From a virus, in IMG/VR virus record IMGVR_UViG_3300049596_000305, positions 1-30,833 of that record: 30,833 nt of DNA, one strand, 5' to 3'. The notes beneath the pieces are model-generated. The model had not been told where the DNA came from. It saw only the letters and a list, made by a program, of their open reading frames with translations, and made no database searches. Position 1 is the stretch's first letter. Each line of letters starts with the position of its first letter. Below, piece after piece: positions 13,889-22,494 of this stretch. The position numbers were made by a program, and so were the translations under genes.

Positions 13889-14209
13889 ATGGAAAAAAAT
13901 ATTAAAGTTTTAGGTTTAAATTTTAAAGATGAAAATTATTTTAATTATTTATATTCAACTGATAATTGTTTTGTTGGTTACGTAAGTAAATTAACTAAAG
14001 AACAAAAAGAATTACTTAATGCTAAATTGATTTGGAAAAGAGAAAAATCAAAAGAAAGTCCTGTAGAAACTTTAGAAAAACAATTAGATAGTTATGCCGA
14101 CCATAATAAAGATAAGTTTGAAATGGAATGGGATTTTTTAAAACAATTAATTAAAGAAGCTAAACAACAAGAAAAAAAACACTATAAAAAAAGCACCAAT
14201 TTTTGTTAA
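13889..14209 (+). CDS. Moron protein A, unknown function
   Basis: A 106-aa, soluble, highly charged protein. The first half (MEKNIKVLGLNFKDENYFNY ... CFVGYVSKL) reads as a few strands and a helix. The second half (TLEKQLDSYADHNKDKFEME and following) is a long charged helix ending in a Lys-rich tail (KQQEKKHYKKSTNFC). No domain is recognised. It is one of only two plus-strand genes in the window, with its own host-type promoter, set between late head genes. That is the usual layout of a moron expressed outside the lytic programme. Candidate roles are host modification, superinfection exclusion or anti-defence; none can be chosen from the sequence. Confidence 0.65.
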   Translation: MEKNIKVLGLNFKDENYFNYLYSTDNCFVGYVSKLTKEQKELLNAKLIWKREKSKESPVETLEKQLDSYADHNKDKFEMEWDFLKQLIKEAKQQEKKHYKKSTNFC

Positions 14210-14229
14210 AACTTAAAAAAAATAATTTT

Positions 14230-14481
14230 ATGAAAAAAACAATTATGCAATATCTTTTAGATATAATAGAAACAAGATTAATGTTAAATAATGAAAAAAT
14301 AATTTATAATATAGATATTGATTATTTTTTAAATAAAGAACAAGAAGAAAAAGATATTTTTTCTTTAGAGTTTGCAAAATGGTATCATTCAGTTAATAAT
14401 AATGAATATCATTTATACCCTAATTCCAATATAGAAGAACATTTAAAAATATTTAAAAAAGAAAAAGGGTACTTATTATAG
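14230..14481 (+). CDS. Moron protein B, unknown function
   Basis: An 83-aa protein (MKKTIMQYLLDIIETRLMLN ... FAKWYHSVNNNEYHLYPN). The ATG at 14230 is chosen over a TTG at 14203: it follows an AT-rich leader (AAAAATAATTTT), whereas the TTG lies inside the end of gene A. The body is acidic and aromatic, with no recognised motif. The last codons (GYLL, stop) lie within the terminator hairpin. It is co-transcribed with gene A. The pairing of two small unrelated charged proteins leaves a toxin-antitoxin or inhibitor pair open, without direct support. Confidence 0.65.
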   Translation: MKKTIMQYLLDIIETRLMLNNEKIIYNIDIDYFLNKEQEEKDIFSLEFAKWYHSVNNNEYHLYPNSNIEEHLKIFKKEKGYLL

Positions 14482-14495
14482 TACCCTTAATTTTT
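14465..14495. terminator. Bidirectional terminator between moron and late genes
   Basis: AAGGGTAC (14465-14472) and GTACCCTT (14481-14488) form a perfect 8-bp stem with an 8-nt loop. T-rich tracts follow in both directions (TTAATTTTT on plus, T5 on minus). It ends the moron transcript and could stop leftward transcripts after 14494. Confidence 0.85.
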
Positions 14496-14835
14496 AAACT
14501 GATAACAATCTATTTATTATTGTATCAATAGCGTTTATATTGCCATTAACTTCTGATTTTGCCTTTTGTACTTTAGCTAACTCACTATCTAAACCTAAAT
14601 CTTTTATTAATCTTTCTGCTTTATCAAGTTCTTTAATTAATTCTCTATTTTTTTTTAAAGAAATATCAGCTAATTTTAAAGCTTGTGTTTTTAAATCTAA
14701 TGCTTTAATAACTTCTTTATTTGCTTCGGCTAAAGTTGCTTTTAAATCATCATATATTGTAGCTAATTCTATTTCGTGTTTACCTAATTCAGTTTTAAAT
14801 AATTTACTGAACATTTTTTTTTCGTTTGCTGTCAT
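14494..14835 (-). CDS. Coiled-coil late protein
   Basis: A 113-aa protein that is nearly all helix, with heptad-like patterning (ELATIYDDLKATLAEANKEV, LKKNRELIKELDKAERLIKD). It lies between the protease and scaffold genes and ends at the moron terminator. A minor scaffold, a protease partner or an assembly factor is plausible. No homology is recognised. Confidence 0.55.
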   Translation of the reverse strand: MTANEKKMFSKLFKTELGKHEIELATIYDDLKATLAEANKEVIKALDLKTQALKLADISLKKNRELIKELDKAERLIKDLGLDSELAKVQKAKSEVNGNINAIDTIINRLLSV

Positions 14836-14837
14836 TG

Positions 14838-15032
14838 TTATCCGTTTACTCTTGTTATTACTCTTACTCCGTTTGCTTCTGTAACTGTTACGCTATCTAC
14901 TCCGCTTGTTGTACCGATTGCTTGTTGGCTTAATTCACCTTTGCAACATTCTTTGCTGTATGTGTTATCATCACAAAGACAACCTTTTTTGCCACCTACA
15001 GGGCTTGTTCTACTTTTTGTTTTCTGACTCAT
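14838..15032 (-). CDS. Small Cys-rich head-module protein
   Basis: A 64-aa protein. The basic N-terminus (MSQKTKSRTSPVGGKKG) is followed by CLCDDNTYSKECCKGE (18-33, four cysteines) and a beta-like end (GVDSVTVTEANGVRVITRVN). The C-x-C...YS-x-x-CC pattern recurs, from memory, in Bacteroidota phages near the protease. It overlaps the protease gene by 23 nt. The function is unknown; a disulphide or metal-stabilised minor virion part is possible. Confidence 0.6.
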   Translation of the reverse strand: MSQKTKSRTSPVGGKKGCLCDDNTYSKECCKGELSQQAIGTTSGVDSVTVTEANGVRVITRVNG

Positions 15033-15612
15033 TGATTAACTTTTTAATTTGATTAATAATTTCTTCTTTTCTATTTTGTGTACTCAACTGCTTTTTTTCT
15101 TCTAATTTATCTGCAAAATATCCCTCTAATGAAAACCCTTTTACTTTACCTGTTTTAACGTAGTCATTCCAAATGCCATCATCCTCAACTTTAACAGAAG
15201 CCATCCAAGTACCTATAGGCACACTTAAATTATAAATAGCACTTTTATCTTTTTCAGTATTTTCAACAATCCAACTTTCAACTACGGTTAAACCTTTAAT
15301 TTCTTTTCCGTGTTCTAAAGTCCAATTGTTTTGATTGCCATTTTGAAAAAATAATTGACTTGCTTTATTTACCGTATCTTTTGAAAAGTAAATGTAATAT
15401 TCATCTTCTCCATTGCGTCTGTAAATTGGCTTCTCTGGTATTAAAACTGCACCCATTAAAATACGTTTTTCTGTATCTACTTGAGCAAGTTTAATTTCTT
15501 CAGCTTTTAACGCTACAAAGTTAGACTCAATAGCAGGAGTTTCTACTACACTAATTGCATCTACTCCGCTTAATACATCTTTATCGTCTATTATTAATTC
15601 TATTAAATTCAT
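15010..15612 (-). CDS. Prohead protease, XkdF-like (Peptidase S78_2)
   Basis: A 200-aa protein. The core is typical of the XkdF-like phage protease family: KRILMGAVLIPEKPIYR (49-65), EYYIYFSKDTV (71-81), NNWTLEHG with H101 as the likely catalytic His, LTVVESWIVE (108-117), and VKGFSLEGYF with S161 as the nucleophile. These serine proteases mature the prohead by cutting scaffold and capsid. The C-terminus is a Lys/Glu-rich helix that could interact with scaffold. It follows the tape measure gene and its leader contains GTTTTTAAATAAA, ending 5 nt before ATG. Confidence 0.85.
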   Translation of the reverse strand: MNLIELIIDDKDVLSGVDAISVVETPAIESNFVALKAEEIKLAQVDTEKRILMGAVLIPEKPIYRRNGEDEYYIYFSKDTVNKASQLFFQNGNQNNWTLEHGKEIKGLTVVESWIVENTEKDKSAIYNLSVPIGTWMASVKVEDDGIWNDYVKTGKVKGFSLEGYFADKLEEKKQLSTQNRKEEIINQIKKLINESENKK

Positions 15613-15617
15613 AGTAT

Positions 15618-15630
15618 TTTATTTAAAAAC
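15618..15630 (-). promoter_or_regulatory. GTTTTTAAATAAA start-site element (copy 3)
   Basis: The element ends 5 nt before the protease ATG, the same spacing as at the 11576 start and the second ATG of the 22973 gene. It lies in the 43-nt gap after the tape measure stop codon. No terminator is seen in this gap. Confidence 0.45.
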
Positions 15631-15655
15631 ATTAATTACTCTATTTTGTTATTTT

Positions 15656-17728
15656 TTATCCTATACTTGCGTTACTAATTATATTTCTATCTAACGCTTG
15701 TTGGCTTGTAACTTGGTTAGCAACTACAAACGCTTGAACAGGTTGTTGGCTTCCTAATGTAGTTGCTAATTGATTAACTCCACTATTACCTACAACGTTA
15801 AACTGTGGTGCAGCAGCAGGCATAGATGGTGCAGCACCACCGCCACCACCAACACTTGCAGAACCACCACCACTACTACCAGAAGCAGAAGCTGATTTTA
15901 TTTTAGCAATTTGTAAAGCACTAAACACTCCAGCTAAACCTGCTTGAACAATAGGGTAAGCAGGGAATAAAGCAGTAATAGGTGATTTTTGTGCAGTTGT
16001 ATATGCGTTTTGCACACCTTGAATACCACTTATAATAGTTTGTGCTATTGCTGCTGCCTTTCCTATTTTAGAACCTTTACCTGCAACTTCTTGAAGTAAA
16101 CTTAAACCTTGATTTGCAAAATCTGCTTTAGCATTAAATAATTGATTTTCTTTTTCAATTTCTTCATCTTTTAATTTTTTTCTGTCATCAGAATATTTCT
16201 TTTCAATAACAGCACGTTGTTCTTCGCTTAATGCTTTATCCTCTAATAATATTCGCTCTTGTTCGTTTAATGCTGTTCTCCTTGCTTCAAATGCTAATAG
16301 TTCATTATCAATTATTATTTGTTGTTGCTCTACTTTTTTATTTCTTTTTTCTTCTTCTATTGCATCTTCTGCTAATATAATTGCTTGGTCTATTTCTTGC
16401 TTCTTTAAAGCAAATTCACTTTCTGCATCTACTCTTGCTTGTGTTCCTGCATTTGCACCATCAATTACACTTTGTAAACGCTCTAACTCAATTATTTTAT
16501 TTTGTTCTAAAGCATTCTTTTTAGCTTGTAATTGTGCTTCTTCATTTTTAATACGTTCAGCATTAAAGTTAGCTTCATTAATTGCTAAAGTAGTTTCTGC
16601 TTCTTGTTTAGTTTTAGTTAAATCTATTAACTCTTTATTTAATGCTAAATCATTTGCTTTTTGTTCAGAACGTAAACCCTCAACTTGTGCTAAAACTCCC
16701 TCACGATTTGCTAAAGCATTTGTTAAAGCAACTTGGTTTTCAATATTATTATTTTGCGAAAGTGTAGATTGAGCCGCTGCTATTTGTGCTGCTGCTTGTG
16801 CTAACATAGCAGATTGCTGATTTTCTAAAACATCTTTTAATTGATTATTAGCTTTTATTCTATCTTCAACACTATTACGTTCTTCATCTCTAACTTGTCT
16901 TAATTTTTCTGCTTGTCTATCGTATTGCTCAACTAAACGTGCTTGATTTGCTTCTGCTAACTTTGCTGTGTTTTGTAAATTAACATTTGCCTTTGCTTGT
17001 TCGTATGCACTTGCAATAGATATTTTACTAACCCCATCAATAGTACCCTCTACAACTGCACCTACTTCGCTAATTGCTTTTCCAATATTATTACCTACTT
17101 GTTTACCAGCTTCTACTGCATCAGTTCCTACTTTCTTTAAACTTGCTTTTGTTTCATCTATTCGCTCTGTAAGTTTCTTAATAGTCTTTGCATCTTTGTC
17201 ACCAAAAATACTTTCTTCAAAAGCTAAACGTACTTCATCAATTACTAATTTAATTCCAAAGAATGCAGCTTTTAATGGTGTTAAACCTAACTTTAATAAA
17301 CCACCAACTACAGCTGTTAAACCCTCAAAACCTTTAGTTGCACCACCAACTTTTTCAATAACAGAAACTACTACATTTGTAATTTGACTAAATACATTTG
17401 AAACTGTACCTAATACAGCACTAAATACATCAGCAACTTTTTGATTACTTGTAAATATTTCTTTTAGCGTTGTCATTAAACTAATAACTAAACCAATACC
17501 CATAGCTTTTAACGCTACACCTGTTGCTTTAAACCCCTCGCTTAATGACTTTGTGCTTTTCTCTGTTTCTTTTACATTCTTATCTATATTGTCTAAAGAC
17601 TTTTTACCTGTCTTTGCAAAATCTTCTACAGAATTTTCTAACTTTACAACCGATTTGTTTAAGTCATTAATGTCTTTTTCTGCTGCGTTAGCATTTACAT
17701 CAATTTCTATTGTTTTTTTAATTGCCAT
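15656..17728 (-). CDS. Tail tape measure protein
   Basis: A 690-aa protein, one of the two longest here. It opens with a coiled coil (about 5-65, INDLNKSVVKLENSVEDFAK). Hydrophobic segments follow (about 68-90, MGIGLVISLMTTL; 140-165, AVVGGLLKLGLTPLKAAFFG), then long Ala/Gln/Glu-rich coiled coils (220-530), another small-residue hydrophobic region (550-605) and a Gly/Ser/Pro-rich stretch before a conserved-looking tail. This is the tape measure layout. At about 1.5 angstrom per residue it predicts a tail of roughly 100 nm, hence a siphovirus. It overlaps a 47-aa gene by 22 nt. Confidence 0.85.
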   Translation of the reverse strand: MAIKKTIEIDVNANAAEKDINDLNKSVVKLENSVEDFAKTGKKSLDNIDKNVKETEKSTKSLSEGFKATGVALKAMGIGLVISLMTTLKEIFTSNQKVADVFSAVLGTVSNVFSQITNVVVSVIEKVGGATKGFEGLTAVVGGLLKLGLTPLKAAFFGIKLVIDEVRLAFEESIFGDKDAKTIKKLTERIDETKASLKKVGTDAVEAGKQVGNNIGKAISEVGAVVEGTIDGVSKISIASAYEQAKANVNLQNTAKLAEANQARLVEQYDRQAEKLRQVRDEERNSVEDRIKANNQLKDVLENQQSAMLAQAAAQIAAAQSTLSQNNNIENQVALTNALANREGVLAQVEGLRSEQKANDLALNKELIDLTKTKQEAETTLAINEANFNAERIKNEEAQLQAKKNALEQNKIIELERLQSVIDGANAGTQARVDAESEFALKKQEIDQAIILAEDAIEEEKRNKKVEQQQIIIDNELLAFEARRTALNEQERILLEDKALSEEQRAVIEKKYSDDRKKLKDEEIEKENQLFNAKADFANQGLSLLQEVAGKGSKIGKAAAIAQTIISGIQGVQNAYTTAQKSPITALFPAYPIVQAGLAGVFSALQIAKIKSASASGSSGGGSASVGGGGGAAPSMPAAAPQFNVVGNSGVNQLATTLGSQQPVQAFVVANQVTSQQALDRNIISNASIG

Positions 17729-17850
17729 TTTATTGCTTTTTTAAGTTCGGTTAGTGTATCTGGTAATCTATATTTTCCTTTTGCAATATCTATTGCTTCG
17801 CTTGTTCCAAACTTTTGAAATTCAAGCATCTGTATTACTAATTTTAACAT
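17707..17850 (-). CDS. Small tail-operon protein before the tape measure
   Basis: A 47-aa basic protein (MLKLVIQMLEFQKFGTSEAI ... KKAIKWQLKKQ). It starts 1 nt after the 820-aa tail gene stop (TAATATG) and overlaps the tape measure start by 22 nt. The tight packing supports it. The motif LPDTLTELKKAIKWQ looks like a single amphipathic helix. Its role is unknown; a tape-measure chaperone is possible by place. Confidence 0.55.
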   Translation of the reverse strand: MLKLVIQMLEFQKFGTSEAIDIAKGKYRLPDTLTELKKAIKWQLKKQ

Positions 17851-17851
17851 A

Positions 17852-20314
17852 TTATCTCGCTTGTCTTATTACTATTATATCTCCTAAATTACTTTCTACA
17901 CTATATATTTTTTCAGCACCAGAAGTATTAGATTTTAAATCTAATTCTACGTAATCTTCGCCATTTATTATATCTATTATTTGCCCTGTTGGGTCATTTA
18001 AAATACTCCAACTTAAAGCTTCTCTACCTACTGTATTAATTCTAAATGGTCTTGCTATATTATCAATTTCAAAAATTAAAGAATTATTAAAGTTAATAGT
18101 TCTAAAATCTTGTATCAATTCAAACTTACTTTCAAACGTATCTAAATCCGTTGTAAAAGAATTTATAATATACCTTTTATCACGTATTACAATTCTGTCG
18201 TTTAAACGCAACGCTAATAGCTCTGAATAAGGCAAACGCATACTTACTTTAACCATTCTTGACTTCATAGAATATAAGTTATTCAAATAGTCAAAATAAT
18301 AATCTTTAAATAAAGTATTGTTAATAGTTTGTAAATTATAAGTGCTATACTCAATACCCCAATTTAAAGTATGTTGATTGTTTTGATATTTTACATCTTG
18401 CCCAAATACATTATAATTAGTTATATTGTTTGTAGTTGTACCATTATTAAAATAGAAATCACAAGCAGCGTTTTCGTATTGATATAAAATTATAGGTTTT
18501 GGTATGTACTTATTAAATTCTTTATTAAGCGAATAACCTACCTGTAAATTAGTTCCTGTAAATTTATTAAACATCAAATTTTCAAATGGTAATTGAATAG
18601 TATAATCAGCACCATCGTTATTAAATTGATAATCTAAATTACCATATTCTTTAGAATTATTATCATAATAATTTCTGTTTAAAAAACTTTCAGATTTTTG
18701 ATATTGAAAATTTACTTTTTTATATGGTTTAATTCTATCATACTCAAAATCTGTAACGCAATTTTCTGAAAAGTCTTTTATTTCTCCTTGATAATACCAA
18801 TTTTCTAACTGCTCTAAAGTATAATTTTCCTCATCAAAACTAAACGCTGTTAGGTTAAACATTTTTAAAATGCTACTAAAGAAATCAGCTACTTTAATAT
18901 CTGGCATAAAAGTTGGTAAATCTAAATCACCACTTGTTACACCACTACCTAAACCTATTGTAGATATTGTAGTTACAGTATTATTGTTTTCATCATACTC
19001 ATAAATATTACTAAAAATACCATTGTTAAAAGTAACTGCTAAAGTTGTACTTAAATACACTTTGTAAACTCCTTGCGTATTAGGTAAATAAACTTGTGCA
19101 GAAATTCCTGTGCCTGTTACATTAAATACAAAAGCATCATTATTAAAAACACTAACTATATAATTAGTAGCAGTTGAAAATGTTATCTCATATAAATTAG
19201 TAGCAATAAAATAAACTCCTGTAAGTGAATTAGAATTTAACTCATCTATAACAGCAGGGTTAATAGTAAAACTATCTGCATTTAAAGTAACATAGTTTTG
19301 GTCTACTGTATCTGGAGTGTATTGCATTAATACTTTAGTACTAAAAGGAATAAATGTATCTCTATTCTTTAACCACATATAAGCTTTTGTAAATCTACTT
19401 TGTGTTAAAAAGTTTCCGTTAAAACTTACTCCGTATTTATTCTCTATTGCATCAAATATACGTGCTATTTTTAAAGCAGGGAATAACTCGTTATAATGAA
19501 TGTGGTGTGAGTTTTGGCTTATATCATTTACACCACCACCGCCATACTGCCAAACTCTTTGGCTTGAAATTAAAGGAAATGCTAAATCAGTATCAGAAGT
19601 AGTTGTTACTTTAGTTTGTACATTTGCACCATTATAATTAATAGTGTAATCGTTTAACTCTGCAATATCTTTTAATTTATCTTCACCAAATTTATCACTT
19701 AAAGAAACTAAATTACCGTAAAAAGTAATCTTGTAATCTTCAATACGATTATCTTTAACCGTTGCACTTTCTAACTGCCATTTACCTGTTCTAAATACTT
19801 GCGTGTCAATTTCAATGTAACCGTTATATCTAAAGTTTTGATTAAAACCATTATCTAATGCGTTTTCGTACCAATGCCTAAAAATTTCGTTATTAGTATC
19901 ACTTGCAGGAATTGTGAAACTTTGACTATAATCGGTAAATACTTTTGATATATCATTAACATTTTGTATAGAAGAAGTAATACTAATTTTTTCATCGTTA
20001 AATAATTCTATGCGTCTAACAACATCTATTTCGGTTGGTGTAGGTGTAACTCCACCCAAATCATTTATTATATTTAGTAAGCAATTTTCTGCCTCAAAAG
20101 TACCACCATCTGTTTGCACTCTATTAGCAAAGTCGCTTATAGTATTTAAAGCAACACCAAAAACACCACCTAAAGAATTAATTTGATTTATTAAACAGGT
20201 ATTAGCTTCAAAAGTACCACCATCAGCAAGTACTCTATCTTTAAATTTGTTTGCAACTAAACTAACCGAGTCATCTATAACTTGTTTAGTGTATATGTAT
20301 AATGCTGTTTCCAT
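17852..20314 (-). CDS. Large tail/baseplate protein with N-terminal tandem DGGTFEA motifs
   Basis: An 820-aa protein. Its first 90 residues carry two copies of a 27-residue unit, (22-50) FKDRVLADGGTFEANTCLIN and (61-88) FANRVQTDGGTFEAENCLLN, each ending LGG. The main body starts near 98 (VVRRIELFNDEKISITSSIQ) and is beta-rich throughout; the region at 125-200 (DYSQSFTIPASDTN, FRTGKWQLESATV, YKITFYGNL) resembles a distal-tail or baseplate hub domain. No enzymatic motif is seen. It is coupled to the gene before it (shared base at 20314) and followed by the tape measure region. It is probably a tail tip or baseplate component. Confidence 0.6.
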   Translation of the reverse strand: METALYIYTKQVIDDSVSLVANKFKDRVLADGGTFEANTCLINQINSLGGVFGVALNTISDFANRVQTDGGTFEAENCLLNIINDLGGVTPTPTEIDVVRRIELFNDEKISITSSIQNVNDISKVFTDYSQSFTIPASDTNNEIFRHWYENALDNGFNQNFRYNGYIEIDTQVFRTGKWQLESATVKDNRIEDYKITFYGNLVSLSDKFGEDKLKDIAELNDYTINYNGANVQTKVTTTSDTDLAFPLISSQRVWQYGGGGVNDISQNSHHIHYNELFPALKIARIFDAIENKYGVSFNGNFLTQSRFTKAYMWLKNRDTFIPFSTKVLMQYTPDTVDQNYVTLNADSFTINPAVIDELNSNSLTGVYFIATNLYEITFSTATNYIVSVFNNDAFVFNVTGTGISAQVYLPNTQGVYKVYLSTTLAVTFNNGIFSNIYEYDENNNTVTTISTIGLGSGVTSGDLDLPTFMPDIKVADFFSSILKMFNLTAFSFDEENYTLEQLENWYYQGEIKDFSENCVTDFEYDRIKPYKKVNFQYQKSESFLNRNYYDNNSKEYGNLDYQFNNDGADYTIQLPFENLMFNKFTGTNLQVGYSLNKEFNKYIPKPIILYQYENAACDFYFNNGTTTNNITNYNVFGQDVKYQNNQHTLNWGIEYSTYNLQTINNTLFKDYYFDYLNNLYSMKSRMVKVSMRLPYSELLALRLNDRIVIRDKRYIINSFTTDLDTFESKFELIQDFRTINFNNSLIFEIDNIARPFRINTVGREALSWSILNDPTGQIIDIINGEDYVELDLKSNTSGAEKIYSVESNLGDIIVIRQAR

Positions 20315-21300
20315 TATATTACATCATTTATTAAGCCATAGTTAAACTCAAACTCTATTTCGTAATTAATGTTTTTATCTTTTAAATGTGTTTTGCGTTC
20401 CGAAGATTGGCTTTTTACTATTGCAGGTTTGTTATCCAATAGTACAACTTCGCTTAATAACAAATCTTGTATTAAGTCAAAATAATTTTCATCTACCCAA
20501 CCTGTGTTGCATTTAATCTTTTGTTTACCTTGTTGGTTAAACGTTCTTTTCTGCCCTTGTAAGACATTATAATTAACGCTGCTTGGTAATAGGTTAAACT
20601 CTTTATTTGTTGCCTCTATTGATTGTAAATTAGCTTTAAAGAATGTAAGATATTCCCAACCACCAAACCTATTAATAAACGTGCAAATAATTGGTGTATA
20701 TTTAGGTTCGCATAATTCCTCTGATTTAACAATAATACTTTCAATAACTGTAGTTTCTTCTGTTAGTGGTAATTTATAAAGTGATGGCTCTGTTACATCA
20801 ATATATCCGTAAGAAGTATCATAGTAACCAATTTCAAAAAATGCATTTATGTAATTACTTGTAAAATTTTTAACATACTTTTTTATATCAGCATTAAACA
20901 AAGGTACAATATTTGCTGTTTCTGAATTATTGTAGCCACCTGTATAATCTGTGTAACCATTTAAACAAACAAATGTTTCTGTAGATAACAAACTAAAAAC
21001 CCCTAACGTAAGTTCAGTATATCTTTTAACTACGCAATAAGCCCAATTTAAATCATTTTCTTCGGTAGGTACACTAACGTAAACAGGTGCAATAGGTTTG
21101 ATATATTCTTTTGCATAATTAGCAATGTTATAAATGTTTTCCGTTTGCGTTGGTGTTGGTGTTTTTTTACTTAAAGTATAAGTAGGTAAAATAGGCACAC
21201 CATTACTTTTATTATATAAATATAATTCTACTTTGCTACCTAATTGGTTTGCTTCATTTATCAGTATAAAATACGGACTTCTAACAAATATTTTTTTCAT
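20314..21300 (-). CDS. Tail structural protein
   Basis: A 328-aa beta-rich protein (MKKIFVRSPYFILINEANQL, YNIANYAKEYIKPIAPVYV). It has one middle part of tandem strands and a C-terminal region (INYEIEFEFNYGLINDV) ending in hydrophobic strands. Its start overlaps the upstream stop and its stop overlaps the next start by one base each (TAATG), so the three tail genes are translated in a chain. I think it is a tail or baseplate component of the type seen in Bacteroidota siphoviruses; no characterised family is recognised. Confidence 0.55.
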   Translation of the reverse strand: MKKIFVRSPYFILINEANQLGSKVELYLYNKSNGVPILPTYTLSKKTPTPTQTENIYNIANYAKEYIKPIAPVYVSVPTEENDLNWAYCVVKRYTELTLGVFSLLSTETFVCLNGYTDYTGGYNNSETANIVPLFNADIKKYVKNFTSNYINAFFEIGYYDTSYGYIDVTEPSLYKLPLTEETTVIESIIVKSEELCEPKYTPIICTFINRFGGWEYLTFFKANLQSIEATNKEFNLLPSSVNYNVLQGQKRTFNQQGKQKIKCNTGWVDENYFDLIQDLLLSEVVLLDNKPAIVKSQSSERKTHLKDKNINYEIEFEFNYGLINDVI

Positions 21301-21812
21301 TACTTTTTATTTATTGTATATTGTAAAAATTGTTCTAAATCTAAACCATAAGCTTCTACTAATTCATCTGGCAAACGCTCAAACGCTTTTTCAAATGGTT
21401 TGGTAAAAAACAAACTTGGCTTAATACCATTCTTTAAAATACCACCTGCAATTAAATAAGCTGTACTTTTATAACTCATAAATTTACCGCTCTCTTTATT
21501 CTTAAATTGAAACCTACGTTTAGTAACCCAATCTTGTATTGGTTTTAACGGTGGTCTTTTAGTTGTATAAGCAAATGGTGTATCGTATTTCTTTTTAGTT
21601 CCGCTAACTCCTTTGTCTTGAAACTCGCCATAGTTCTCCATTAAAAATGATAAACGAAAACTATTAGCACTAACTTCTATTTGACTATCTAAACTATTGT
21701 AAAGATTTTTGTTTACGTTCTTATTGCCTTTAGTTAAATTACTTCTGCTCTGCTGAATAACGTATTTAGCAAAGTCGTTTAAATACTTATATGTTTGTTC
21801 TGTGTTTTGCAT
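21300..21812 (-). CDS. HK97 gp10-like tail completion protein
   Basis: A 170-aa protein. A helical N-terminus (YKYLNDFAKYVIQQSRSNLT) precedes LRLSFLMENYGEFQDKGVSG, and then KPIQDWVTKRR and STAYLIAGGILKNGIKPSLF. The ME-Y-G-x-F-x-DKGVSG and G-I-K-P-x-x-F parts follow the gp10 (neck/tail completion) pattern, in which the protein joins tail and head. The following helix (PFEKAFERLPDELVEAYGLD) is usual for the family. It starts 1 nt after the upstream stop. Confidence 0.7.
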   Translation of the reverse strand: MQNTEQTYKYLNDFAKYVIQQSRSNLTKGNKNVNKNLYNSLDSQIEVSANSFRLSFLMENYGEFQDKGVSGTKKKYDTPFAYTTKRPPLKPIQDWVTKRRFQFKNKESGKFMSYKSTAYLIAGGILKNGIKPSLFFTKPFEKAFERLPDELVEAYGLDLEQFLQYTINKK

Positions 21813-22235
21813 TTAGCAAATAGTCATATCGTTTGCTACTAATACATCAAATGTAACAGCCCAACCTGCTAAATCGTTTTCAAACCTTTCTGTAAATGGT
21901 TCAAATGTAGGGTTACCTGTTAGCTCAAAATAATCATCTGCTAAATCACCTCTGTTTAATCTATCCATTATACGTACACCTAAAGCCATTTGTGTATTCC
22001 AAACATCTACTTTGTTACTCTCATCTTTTTGATTAAGTATATCCATTAAAAGTATAGTAATGTTAAACTGAATTACATTACTTAAATGCGTTGCACTATT
22101 AATAATAATATGTGACAAAGGAAACATTGTACGTTTAGATAAATCTACTTCAAATATATCGCCCTCTGTAACTGTATTTACAAAAGGTTCTTCTAATAAA
22201 GCAACTTTAATTTTATTTATAATATTATATACCAT
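21813..22235 (-). CDS. Tail terminator-like protein
   Basis: A 140-aa protein (MVYNIINKIKVALLEEPFVN). The mixed fold has FEVDLSKRTMFPLSHIIINS, then a long hydrophobic strand (NVIQFNITILLMDIL), WNTQMALGVRIMDRLNRGDL, and a final AGWAVTFDVLVANDMTIC. Length, order of elements, and position between the chaperone pair and the gp10-like protein suit a tail terminator or tail completion factor. It overlaps the frameshift ORF by 11 nt. Confidence 0.6.
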   Translation of the reverse strand: MVYNIINKIKVALLEEPFVNTVTEGDIFEVDLSKRTMFPLSHIIINSATHLSNVIQFNITILLMDILNQKDESNKVDVWNTQMALGVRIMDRLNRGDLADDYFELTGNPTFEPFTERFENDLAGWAVTFDVLVANDMTIC

Positions 22236-22494
22236 TACGTTTTAAATTTTTCATTTCTATTTCTGTTTTTTCTTTTTCAAATACTAACCACGTCATTAAT
22301 TGAGTGATGGGAAGTTTGGTAACTGCATCAAATCGTAGAATGTCGCCTTGAGCTGCTCCGTAGATTGATTGATACCAACCCCATTTTTTTCCAAAAGCTT
22401 CTTCGCTGTTTCCGAGTGCTCCAGTTCGCTGTGTATATAATCCATCAAACCGTTCACGCAATCGTTGGTTAAAGTCGAAAAAAAAACCAAGCAA
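22225..22494 (-). CDS. Tail assembly chaperone, T part read by -1 frameshift
   Basis: An open frame in the -1 phase relative to the gene at 22973-22296, overlapping it by about 200 nt. It has no ATG near its 5' end, only a TTG at 22494. Its protein (FNQRLRERFDGLYTQRTGAL, FGKKWGWYQSIYGAAQGDIL, FDAVTKLPITQLMTWLVFEK) contains the W-x-x-Y...GD...LP pattern of T-type chaperone ends. Ribosomes are expected to enter it at the T9 run (22486-22478), giving a fusion of 249 residues if translation starts at 22973 (165 from the first frame plus 84). It should bind the tape measure in assembly. Confidence 0.75.
   Translation of the reverse strand: MLGFFFDFNQRLRERFDGLYTQRTGALGNSEEAFGKKWGWYQSIYGAAQGDILRFDAVTKLPITQLMTWLVFEKEKTEIEMKNLKRNGI

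Noticed and set aside
14203-14229. Upstream start of moron gene B
   Set aside because: It would need a TTG within the end of gene A; the ATG at 14230 has a proper AT-rich leader.
12640-17744. Plus-strand open frames opposite the capsid, tape measure and other genes
   Set aside because: They lie fully inside well-supported minus-strand genes, have low-complexity hydrophobic or Ser/Thr-rich products, and lack promoters and sensible starts.
22225-22494. T frame as an independent gene with a TTG start
   Set aside because: The TTG is 8 nt from the slippery run and has no leader; the frame phase and T-type sequence fit frameshift expression better.
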